From positions 1 through 13,821 of the forward strand of contig UROO01000047.1 of assembly GCA_900549555.1 (NCBI GenBank): a DNA stretch of 13,821 nucleotides, given 5' to 3'. The position numbers were made by a program, and so were the translations under genes. How positions within the stretch are numbered: the first letter of the stretch is position 1; every line of letters starts with the position of its first letter. Shown here in pieces: positions 6,189 to 12,105 of this stretch. The notes beneath the pieces were generated by a model, which was not told the DNA's origin, searched no databases, and saw only the letters and a list, made by a program, of their open reading frames with translations. The DNA is from an uncultured Collinsella sp. (lineage in GTDB: Bacteria > Actinomycetota > Coriobacteriia > Coriobacteriales > Coriobacteriaceae).

Positions 6189-7490
6189 ATGGATCAGACG
6201 CAGACGAGCGACGACGCTCCCCTGCTCACGCACAGCACTCCCCAATCGGAACAAACCACGCTCTTGGCTCAGCAAAAACCTCTCGTGACTATCGTGCACG
6301 CCTCGGTCGGCTCGGGCCACAAGGCCGCCGCAAATGCGATTGCGCAGGCATTCGACCTCATCCGCGGCACCAATGGCATCCCAGAGGATGTTGAGATTGA
6401 AGTGCTCGATATCCTTGATTTTGGACGCACAAAATTCGACGGCAACAAAACGGCCGCCTCGTTTACCGGCGCCACGCGCCCAATCTATGACTTGACCTGG
6501 CGTTATACCCTTACCGGACACCTGCTTTGGGGCGGTGGCACGGCATGGTCGCGCATCATGTTCCCCGCATTTAACGAATACGTTCGAACTCGCAGGCCCA
6601 TTGCCGTGGTAGCCACACATATCACGGCAGCCAACGTCGCCGTCGGCGCGCGCGTCATTACGGGCATCGACTATCCCGTCATTTGCGTACCGACCGATTA
6701 CGAGGTCGAGGGTTGGTGGCCCCATAAGGACACCGACCTATTCTGCGTAGCAAACGAGTTTATGGCCGAAACACTCCGACCCCGTAAGGTTCCCGAGGCA
6801 AAGATCCGCATTACGGGCATTCCCATTCGCACCGGGTTTGATACGGATTACAATCGCGAGGAAGAACTCGAGAAGTTCAATCTCCCCACAAACAAGCTCG
6901 TTGTGCTGGTGATGGCCGGCGCCAGTTTGCCTCAACCGTACGTTCGCTTTCGCGCGGAGATGGACCGCACCCTCCCCTTCCTGCGCAGCTTCGAGGACAT
7001 GCACTTTGTCTTTTTGCCGGGCAAGGATACCGAATATGCCACCCGTCTCAAAACGCTTTTCGATGCCATGAAACTCGAGAACGTCACGGTTCTAGACTAC
7101 GTCGATGACATGGCAGCGCTTATGCACGGCTGTGACCTGGCAATTCTCAAATCGGGCGGACTCACTGTTACCGAATGCCTGTGCGCACACCTGCCGATGA
7201 TTCTACTGGGCAAGTCCTATGGCCAGGAAAAGGCCAACACCACCATGCTCACCGGCATGGGCGCCAGCATGCATGTCACCACCGCACGCGAGCTGATCGT
7301 GACGTTACGCCACCTCCACGATCATCCGGAGTCGCTCAAGGCACTGCTCATCAACGGTGAAGTGCTGCGCCGTCCACGCGCAGCCGAGGACATCGCCATC
7401 GCAACCATGGAGCTCGCAGGCAAGCCCCAAAAACGTAAACGAGCCTTCTGCCGCTTCTACTGGGGCGGGAAGCCTGCGCATATCCGCTAG
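6189..7490 (+). CDS. MGDG synthase/UgtP-type glycolipid glycosyltransferase
   Basis: The 433-residue GT28-type protein is likely a membrane-associated transferase of sugar from a nucleotide sugar to diacylglycerol. After a polar N-terminal tail (1-30), the MGDG-synthase N-terminal domain begins with VTIVHASVGSGHKAAANAI (33-51), the segment that contacts lipid acceptor and membrane in this family. A second family block is VPTDYEVEGWW (167-177). The C-terminal nucleotide-sugar domain shows LVVLVMAGAS, then AILKSGGLTVTE (318-329), the donor-binding motif. Homologues include plant MGDG synthase and Bacillus UgtP/YpfP, which makes the glycolipid anchor of lipoteichoic acid. Sugar and number of additions cannot be read from sequence. 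The RBS is AAGGGGAG just before the ATG. The basic C-terminus (KRKRAF) could aid membrane contact. Confidence 0.88.
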   Translation: MDQTQTSDDAPLLTHSTPQSEQTTLLAQQKPLVTIVHASVGSGHKAAANAIAQAFDLIRGTNGIPEDVEIEVLDILDFGRTKFDGNKTAASFTGATRPIYDLTWRYTLTGHLLWGGGTAWSRIMFPAFNEYVRTRRPIAVVATHITAANVAVGARVITGIDYPVICVPTDYEVEGWWPHKDTDLFCVANEFMAETLRPRKVPEAKIRITGIPIRTGFDTDYNREEELEKFNLPTNKLVVLVMAGASLPQPYVRFRAEMDRTLPFLRSFEDMHFVFLPGKDTEYATRLKTLFDAMKLENVTVLDYVDDMAALMHGCDLAILKSGGLTVTECLCAHLPMILLGKSYGQEKANTTMLTGMGASMHVTTARELIVTLRHLHDHPESLKALLINGEVLRRPRAAEDIAIATMELAGKPQKRKRAFCRFYWGGKPAHIR

Positions 7491-7503
7491 CGTCTTAGCG
7501 TCC

Positions 7504-7558
7504 GCTTACCTGCGGGAGGCCCCTGTATATCATCCCATGCTCAAACATTCTCGCTACG
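7504..7558 (+). repeat. Half copy of the palindromic repeat element
   Basis: This stretch aligns with one arm plus core of element B (read on its minus strand). About 16 of the first 20 bases match, then GAGGCCCCT, TATATCAT and the 20-base core CATGCTCAAACATTCTCGCT (7536-7555), which is identical in all three copies. The matching opposite arm is missing: after 7558 the sequence becomes unrelated. It looks like a truncated or decayed family member. It begins 14 bp after the glycosyltransferase stop codon. Confidence 0.75.
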
Positions 7559-7576
7559 CAGGGCGCACTAATCCCG

Positions 7577-7679
7577 CCCGTCCGGGACTCACCCATATCA
7601 TTCCATGCTCAAACATTCTCGCTTCGCTACGCTCGCTGCGAAACTGCGCGTGGAACGATATGGGTGAGCCCCGGACGGG
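7577..7679 (+). repeat. Palindromic repeat element A (103 bp)
   Basis: The outer arms 7577-7607 and 7649-7679 are reverse complements at 28 of 31 positions. The core carries CATGCTCAAACATTCTCGCT (7604-7623) and a 24-base segment (7638-7661), both shared exactly with element B in the opposite orientation. As RNA it would fold into one long hairpin with a roughly 40-base asymmetric top. It lies downstream of the glycosyltransferase gene, where it may help end the transcript. No transposase or tRNA resemblance is present. I read it as a non-autonomous interspersed repeat of the REP/MITE kind. Confidence 0.8.
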
Positions 7680-7681
7680 AG

Positions 7682-7817
7682 GCTTACTGCTTGGGAAAAA
7701 CAATCTTTTAAGCAAGCTGATCCGGCAAAGGTACTTTTCATTAATCGAACCGGTTTGCTGCAAGATTTTATCTGCTTTTTCTGAAGAAGCCGTTTCAGCT
7801 GCTAGCACGTAAACGAA
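7682..7817. other. AT-richer spacer between repeat elements, no gene
   Basis: This 136-bp stretch separates elements A and B and is visibly lower in GC than either neighbour. No reading frame with a start codon and RBS is present. On the plus strand, 7668-7784 is open for 38 codons ending in TGA with protein-like composition (VLFINRTGLLQDFICFF at its end) but has no usable start, so it could be a gene remnant. I see no RNA gene in it. Confidence 0.5.
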
Positions 7818-7921
7818 GCTCACCCGTGAGAGGCCCCTATATATCGTTCCACGCGCAGTTTCGCAGCGCAGCGAGAATGTTTGAGCATGAAATGATATAT
7901 AGGGGCCTCTCACGGGTGAGC
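7818..7921 (-). repeat. Palindromic repeat element B (104 bp), downstream of dut
   Basis: The outer arms 7818-7845 and 7894-7921 are perfect 28-bp reverse complements, extending to 36 bp with three mismatches (7818-7853 with 7886-7921). The core is that of element A inverted (20 identical bases at 7870-7889 and 24 at 7841-7864). The outer arm sequence differs from that of element A yet remains perfectly self-complementary. It begins 5 bp past the dut stop codon, so any dut transcript runs into it and it may act as a strong stem-loop stabiliser or terminator, though no T-tract follows. Confidence 0.85.
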
Positions 7922-7926
7922 GGACA

Positions 7927-8370
7927 TTACAATACACCGCTAGAACCGAAACCGCCAGCTCCTCGGTCGGTTTTGTCTAGTTCGTCTACCTCTACGAGCT
8001 TGACTGTGGGGACTTCTTGGATGACGAGTTGGGCAATGCGGTCGCCTTTGTTGATCTGGATATTGTTGGTGGGATCCAGGTTGATGAGGATGACCTTAAG
8101 CTCGCCTCGATAGTGGGCGTCGATGAGGCCGGGTGTGTTGACTATAGACAGGCCCTGCTTAATGGCTAGACCACTGCGGGGCTGAACAAAGCCAGCGTAG
8201 CCATCGGGCAGCGCAATGGCCAGGCCAGTAGAGACCAAGCGGCGCTCAAAGGGTTTGAGGGTGCAATCTTCATTGGCACGGAGGTCAAGGCCGGCATCTG
8301 TGGGATGAGCGTATTTGGGAAGCTCGACCGTGGGATCGAGACGCTTAATGTTAACGGTAATGTTGGACAT
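7927..8370 (-). CDS. dut: dUTPase (deoxyuridine 5'-triphosphate nucleotidohydrolase)
   Basis: The enzyme hydrolyses dUTP to dUMP and pyrophosphate, keeping uracil out of DNA and supplying dTMP synthesis. The protein has 147 residues, as expected for the trimeric class. All five motifs are visible: I DAGLDL (25-30), II PRSGLA (64-69), III GLIDAHYRG (81-89) with the catalytic Asp84 and Tyr87, IV GDRIAQLV (109-116), and V RGAGGFGSSG (136-145), the mobile C-terminal arm. The ATG at 8370 follows the nrdR stop by 4 bp with AAGGTG just upstream, so the two genes are co-transcribed. The palindromic repeat B follows its stop directly. Confidence 0.97.
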   Translation of the reverse strand: MSNITVNIKRLDPTVELPKYAHPTDAGLDLRANEDCTLKPFERRLVSTGLAIALPDGYAGFVQPRSGLAIKQGLSIVNTPGLIDAHYRGELKVILINLDPTNNIQINKGDRIAQLVIQEVPTVKLVEVDELDKTDRGAGGFGSSGVL

Positions 8371-8374
8371 GAAA

Positions 8375-8818
8375 TCACCTTAGCTTGTCGAGCTCTTGCA
8401 AAAACTCATCGACGTCTTTGAAATCGCGATAGACCGAGGCAAAGCGAATGTAGGCCACCTTGTCGATCTTGGCCAGGCGCTTGAGCACCATATCGCCCAG
8501 TTCGTGGGACGTAACAGCCGTCAGCGTACGCGAACGTAACTCCACCTCGATATCATCGATAATCTCGTTGAGCTTTTTCGTATCGATATCGCGCTTAATC
8601 GTGGCGCGCATCAGGCCGACCAGCAGCTTGTTGCGATCGAACCGCTGCTTTGACCCGTCGGATTTGATGACCTCGATGGGGTCTTCGCAGCGCTCGAACG
8701 TCGTAAAACGATAATTGCAAGAACAACACTCGCGGCGACGCTTGATAGTGTTGTTCGATTCCTGCATACGGGAATCGACAACGCGGGTATGTGCCTTGCC
8801 GCATTTGGGACAGCGCAT
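8375..8818 (-). CDS. nrdR: Transcriptional repressor NrdR
   Basis: NrdR represses ribonucleotide reductase genes in response to the ATP/dATP balance. The 147-residue protein shows the N-terminal zinc ribbon (Cys3-x2-Cys6 and Cys31-x2-Cys34, in MRCPKCG and CCSCNYRFTTFE) and a C-terminal ATP-cone (about 47-137), including VIKSDGSKQRFDRNKLLVGL and VAYIRFASVYRDF. These are standard for the family. The start at 8818 has an excellent RBS (AGGAGG). It is upstream of dut by 4 bp and 51 bp downstream of the LysM gene on the same strand. The start region lies in an 11-bp inverted repeat, described separately. I do not see canonical NrdR boxes (ACAC...GTGT type) within this window. Confidence 0.97.
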   Translation of the reverse strand: MRCPKCGKAHTRVVDSRMQESNNTIKRRRECCSCNYRFTTFERCEDPIEVIKSDGSKQRFDRNKLLVGLMRATIKRDIDTKKLNEIIDDIEVELRSRTLTAVTSHELGDMVLKRLAKIDKVAYIRFASVYRDFKDVDEFLQELDKLR

Positions 8819-8855
8819 GGTACCTCCTCCTAAACGATAACAAGGGTACCATGCG
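8814..8855 (-). promoter_or_regulatory. Inverted repeat enclosing nrdR RBS and start codon
   Basis: The arms 8814-8824 (CGCATGGTACC) and 8845-8855 (GGTACCATGCG) are perfect 11-bp reverse complements around a 20-base loop. On the minus-strand transcript the 3' arm contains the nrdR AUG and the Shine-Dalgarno AGGAGG sits in the loop beside it. An mRNA initiated upstream, for example at the LysM promoter, could hide the start codon. A transcript initiated inside the loop could not. A DNA operator is the alternative reading. Confidence 0.5.
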
Positions 8856-8869
8856 ACCGAACCGAAATC

Positions 8870-9319
8870 TTACGAACGAGCCGGAACTTTCAGAACTGCA
8901 CCAGCATCAAGAGAGCCGCGATCGAGGTGATTGACGCTACGAATCATGTCGGAAGTCTCCTGCGTGGAAAGACCATCGATGGGATGCTCCTGGGCAAGCG
9001 ACCACAGGGAGTCGCCCGACTGCACGCGAACCGTCTCGTAGGTAACGTTGGCTACGGAATCGGCATATGCTGCTTGACGAGCAGAAAAAACTGACGTGGC
9101 GAGCACGAAGAACAGGGTGAACGCTACAGCAATAGAAACAATCGTCGAGGCCTTCAGGGCAACAGGAGCCAAAGCAACGGACGCACGCTGGGTGCGAACG
9201 GGTTTAGTGGCCACGGCCTGAAAATGAGAGCGTCCGCCCTTCACGACCGTAAAGGCAGGCGAAGCAGGCGCCTCAAGCTTAAGAGCGAGGTTTCCCTGGA
9301 CCATATTAGCTGCGTTCAT
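8870..9319 (-). CDS. Membrane-anchored LysM protein, YneA-like SOS division inhibitor candidate
   Basis: The 149-residue protein has a basic cytoplasmic N-terminus (1-56), one transmembrane helix (about 58-79) and an external LysM domain (about 94-147: YETVRVQSGDSLWSLAQEHPI...VLKVPARS) that should bind peptidoglycan. In Bacillus subtilis, yneA encodes a single-TM plus LysM protein, lies divergent from lexA, is LexA-controlled and delays septation during DNA damage. The same architecture and divergent placement next to lexA, with LexA boxes between, support that role here. The cytoplasmic tail is longer than in YneA (about 105 residues in total), so assignment rests on layout rather than close similarity. 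The ATG at 9319 has GAGGAG 6 bases upstream. nrdR follows 51 bp downstream. Confidence 0.82.
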   Translation of the reverse strand: MNAANMVQGNLALKLEAPASPAFTVVKGGRSHFQAVATKPVRTQRASVALAPVALKASTIVSIAVAFTLFFVLATSVFSARQAAYADSVANVTYETVRVQSGDSLWSLAQEHPIDGLSTQETSDMIRSVNHLDRGSLDAGAVLKVPARS

Positions 9320-9389
9320 TCTGTTCTCCTCTCGTTTGTTTTGACGAGAACTGTTTTATCAAGCCGCGGGGACAAAAAAGTCTAGCGCG

Positions 9390-9403
9390 GGAACGAGTGT
9401 TCG
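9390..9403. promoter_or_regulatory. LexA box 1 (SOS operator)
   Basis: GGAACGAGTGTTCG contains the perfect dyad GAAC-N4-GTTC, the core of the Gram-positive/actinobacterial LexA site (CGAAC-N4-GTTCG). It is 70 bp upstream of the LysM start and 79 bp upstream of the lexA start, so it could serve either promoter. Confidence 0.85.
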
Positions 9404-9417
9404 GTTATTATTATCTT

Positions 9418-9431
9418 CGAACAGTTGTTCC
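9418..9431. promoter_or_regulatory. LexA box 2 (SOS operator)
   Basis: CGAACAGTTGTTCC again has GAAC-N4-GTTC with the preferred C and G/C flanks. It is centred about 58 bp upstream of the lexA ATG, a typical autoregulatory position, and 28 bp (about 2.7 helical turns) from box 1 centre to centre. Confidence 0.87.
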
Positions 9432-9445
9432 TGTCAAGCAAAAAT

Positions 9446-9459
9446 AGAACATTTGTTTG
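9446..9459. promoter_or_regulatory. Weaker LexA-like box 3
   Basis: AGAACATTTGTTTG matches GAAC-N4-GTTC at seven of eight core positions. It lies just upstream of the lexA RBS and is again spaced 28 bp from box 2 centre to centre, which supports it being real despite the mismatch. Confidence 0.55.
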
Positions 9460-9482
9460 GTATGGGTAGAGAGGAATCCCTG

Positions 9483-10127
9483 ATGGCTCGCAAAATTACC
9501 AAGCGTCAGCAGCAAATTTACGACTTCATCAAGGAATATCAGCAGGAGAAGGGCTATCCGCCCAGTGTGCGCGAGATGGCTTCGGCCGTGGGCCTTTCCT
9601 CCCCTAGCACCGTACATGCTCATCTCTCCGCGCTGGAAGCACGCGGCCTACTCAAGCGTGATGCCACCAAGCCTCGCGCTCTCGAGCTCTTTGACGAGGA
9701 CGGATCTTCCGTCTCCATCTCAAAGTCCGATGAGCCCACGGCGCCTCGCGGCACCGTATCGCTGCCTCTCGTAGGCCGTGTCGCTGCAGGGATTCCTATT
9801 CTTGCCGAGCAGAATATCGAGGACACCTTTACTATCCCAACAGAGATCGCAACGGACCAGGGGTCCTTTATCCTCGAGGTCCACGGCAATTCGATGATTA
9901 ACGTTGGTATCTATAACGGCGACTACATCATCGTCCGCGAGCAGAAGAGCGCCATGAATGGCGAGATTGTCGTGGCCATGATCGATGGTTCCGCAACAGT
10001 CAAAACGTTCTATAAGGAACAGGGACGCGTTCGCCTGCAGCCCGAAAACGACACTATGGAGCCTATCTATGCGACAAATCCCACAATCCTGGGCAAGGTC
10101 GTCGGCTTGATGCGCCGGTTCTCGTAA
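9483..10127 (+). CDS. lexA: LexA SOS repressor/autoprotease
   Basis: LexA represses SOS genes and cleaves itself when RecA filaments form on damaged DNA. The 214-residue protein has a winged HTH (about 26-58: PPSVREMASAVGLSSPSTVHAHLSALEARG), a linker, and an S24-type peptidase domain. The scissile bond is Ala102-Gly103 in GRVAAGIPI. The catalytic Ser is Ser137 in GNSM and the Lys is Lys174 in SATVKTF. All key residues are present, so it should be functional. The start at 9483 is chosen because MARKITKRQQ is the usual N-terminus and AGAGAGGA (9468-9475) is a good RBS; an earlier in-frame ATG (9453) would fall in LexA box 3. It is preceded by three LexA boxes, implying autoregulation, and its stop overlaps the next gene. 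Confidence 0.97.
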   Translation: MARKITKRQQQIYDFIKEYQQEKGYPPSVREMASAVGLSSPSTVHAHLSALEARGLLKRDATKPRALELFDEDGSSVSISKSDEPTAPRGTVSLPLVGRVAAGIPILAEQNIEDTFTIPTEIATDQGSFILEVHGNSMINVGIYNGDYIIVREQKSAMNGEIVVAMIDGSATVKTFYKEQGRVRLQPENDTMEPIYATNPTILGKVVGLMRRFS

Positions 10128-10831
10128 TGCAAAAACGCATCACGGTCTTTGATACCATTCGCGGGTTTACCATGCTGTCGATGGCGGGATTTCATGCCTG
10201 CTACGACCTTGCCTACCTATATGGTTGGAAGATGCCCTGGTTTACCCAGACCATCTTCCAAGACATCTGGCGCGCCAGCATCAGTTGGGTGTTTTTGTTT
10301 ATTGCCGGCTGGATGTGCACTCTCTCGCGCAACAACATCAAGCGTGCCGCCAAATATGCCGTTGCCGCTTTAATTGTATGGGTCGCAACGACACTCGTCT
10401 CGGTCGATGACTCGGTGAACTTCGGCATCATTTTCTGCATGGCGGCAAGCACTGCCATTGTTGCACTCGCTCGCCCGGCTCTCGATAGGTTGCCGGCGGT
10501 ATGGGGTATATCGATTTGCCTCATACTCTTTGCCTGTACCTGGAGCATTCCTAAAGCGGTCTACCCTATCCCCTATCTAGCTTGGCTGGGTTTCCCAAGT
10601 CCAGACTTCGTCTCCGGTGATTACTATCCGCTCATACCATTCTTCTTTATGTACCTCGCAGGCTTCTTTGCCGCTCGAACGGCACAGGAATCAAACTGCG
10701 AGGCACCAGTATGGGCCTATGAGAATCCCATCCCCGTGCTCGCAAGCCTCGGACGCCATGCACTACCGTTCTATCTGCTTCATCAGCCCGTTATATTGGG
10801 CGTACTGGAGCTGATTTATTCCGTTCGGTAA
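10127..10831 (+). CDS. DUF1624/HGSNAT-type membrane acyltransferase
   Basis: The 234-residue polytopic membrane protein has about six hydrophobic helices. It opens with RITVFDTIRGFTMLSMAGFHACYDL, the signature of the DUF1624/heparan-alpha-glucosaminide N-acetyltransferase catalytic family, related to YeiB-type and acyltransferase-3 proteins. The helix-borne His22 and Asp26 are the conserved polar pair there. A late block, LASLGRHALPFYLLHQPVI (203-221), is also typical. Members move acyl groups across membranes onto sugars; the substrate here is unknown. Its ATG shares one base with the lexA stop (TAATG), so it is translationally coupled to lexA and probably SOS-regulated. Its 3' end overlaps the end of hflX by 16 bp on the opposite strand, so no room exists for a terminator between them. 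Confidence 0.85.
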   Translation: MQKRITVFDTIRGFTMLSMAGFHACYDLAYLYGWKMPWFTQTIFQDIWRASISWVFLFIAGWMCTLSRNNIKRAAKYAVAALIVWVATTLVSVDDSVNFGIIFCMAASTAIVALARPALDRLPAVWGISICLILFACTWSIPKAVYPIPYLAWLGFPSPDFVSGDYYPLIPFFFMYLAGFFAARTAQESNCEAPVWAYENPIPVLASLGRHALPFYLLHQPVILGVLELIYSVR

Positions 10832-12105
10832 CGCTCAAGACGTGGTGCGATACGGGCCGGCAGCTTTGCCACAATACGAACGCCGCCCTCAAGATATTCC
10901 TCGTGCAGAAGGGTTCCCTGTTCGTGCACGAGCGTGATTAAAGCGCCCTCTCGATACGGGATATCGGCCGAAAGCAACACGTCTGTAGCGGCCGCTTCAC
11001 GAGCGATGCGGTCGACTAAGTCATCAAGACCCTCACCCGTCTGAGCCGAGAACAGCACCGCCACGGGATAGCGCCGGCGGAAGCTCAAGCGGTCGACACT
11101 ATCGAGCAGATCAATTTTATTGAACACAGTAAGCGTCAGGCGCTCACCGGCACCAATCTCGTCAAGGACACGATCAACCGCCTCGAGCTGACGCTCATAA
11201 TCCTCATCGGAAGCGTCTACAACTTTAAGAATCAAATCGGCGCCGAGCACCTCGGAAAGCGTAGATTTAAACGCGTCGACCAGGCCATGGGGCAGCTTTT
11301 GAATAAAGCCGACGGTATCGGTGATCGTCATGCCACGGCCACCGGGCAAACGGTACGAGCGCGTCGTAGGATCGAGCGTGGCAAACAGCTTATCCTGCGA
11401 AAGTACCGTGGATCCCGTCAATCGATTAAGCAACGTCGACTTGCCGGCATTGGTGTAGCCAGCCAACGCCACGCGAAACGCCGGCGATTCAATACGGCTT
11501 TTCGATTGCACATCACGACGTTGTTCAACCTGTTTCAGTTCGCGTCGAAGCGCAGCGATCTTATTACGAATTAGGCGACGGTCGACCTCGAGCTGGCTTT
11601 CGCCCTGGCCAAAGCGCGAGCCAATACCGCCACGCGTCTGTTCCTTAGCAAGATGGCTCCACATACCTCGCAGACGAGGCAGCAGATACTGCAACTGTGC
11701 CAGCTGCACCTGCAAGCGGCCCTCACGAGTCTGGGCATGCAGGCCAAAGATATCCAAAATCAATGCCGTACGGTCAATAATCTTGACCGGTTCGCCCACA
11801 GCTTTCTCAAGATAGGACTGCTGCGAGGGCGTCAGGTCATCGTCGAAGATAACAACATCCGCATCCATGCGATGCACCAAACCGCACAGCTCCTCGACCT
11901 TTCCGGAGCCGATAAACGATTTGGGATAGGGCTTGACCAGGCGCTGCGACAAACGTGCCACGCATTGGGCTCCAGCAGTGTGAGCCAAGCGCTCGAGCTC
12001 GTCGAGCGAACGGTCGAGCGGCCAGGCGTTATCGCGCCACTCAACACCAACCAAGATGGCGCGCTCGGGTTCAGGCGCCGTGGGGACCAAAGTGAAACGA
12101 GCCAT
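10816..12105 (-). CDS. hflX: GTPase HflX
   Basis: HflX is a ribosome-binding GTPase that splits stalled or stress-arrested ribosomes. The 429-residue protein has the N-terminal HflX domain (about 20-195) with the glycine-rich family signature RGGIGSRFGQGESQLE (158-173) and coiled-coil helix. The G domain follows: G1 GYTNAGKS (216-223), G3 DTVG (263-266), G4 NKID (329-332) and G5 SAQTG (353-357). A short C-terminal domain follows. Its ATG overlaps the miaA stop by one base (TAATG at 12107-12103 on the minus strand). The miaA-hflX linkage is also seen in Enterobacteria, where hfq lies between them; hfq is absent here. The 3' end overlaps the DUF1624 gene. Confidence 0.97.
   Translation of the reverse strand: MARFTLVPTAPEPERAILVGVEWRDNAWPLDRSLDELERLAHTAGAQCVARLSQRLVKPYPKSFIGSGKVEELCGLVHRMDADVVIFDDDLTPSQQSYLEKAVGEPVKIIDRTALILDIFGLHAQTREGRLQVQLAQLQYLLPRLRGMWSHLAKEQTRGGIGSRFGQGESQLEVDRRLIRNKIAALRRELKQVEQRRDVQSKSRIESPAFRVALAGYTNAGKSTLLNRLTGSTVLSQDKLFATLDPTTRSYRLPGGRGMTITDTVGFIQKLPHGLVDAFKSTLSEVLGADLILKVVDASDEDYERQLEAVDRVLDEIGAGERLTLTVFNKIDLLDSVDRLSFRRRYPVAVLFSAQTGEGLDDLVDRIAREAAATDVLLSADIPYREGALITLVHEQGTLLHEEYLEGGVRIVAKLPARIAPRLERYRTE

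Noticed and set aside
6072..6725. Open frame extending trxB upstream by 218 codons on the minus strand
   Set aside because: It is antisense to the start of the glycosyltransferase gene, lacks thioredoxin-reductase similarity, and a strong RBS marks the internal ATG at 6071.
7501..7926. CRISPR-like array or tRNA/attachment site in the repeat patch
   Set aside because: The repeats are few, inverted and unequally spaced with no spacers, and no tRNA cloverleaf or integrase gene is present.
7554..7937. Minus-strand 127-codon open frame through both repeat elements
   Set aside because: Its translation repeats the palindrome arms (ISFHAQ twice) and overlaps dut's end; there is no RBS or family. 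It is repeat-derived noise.
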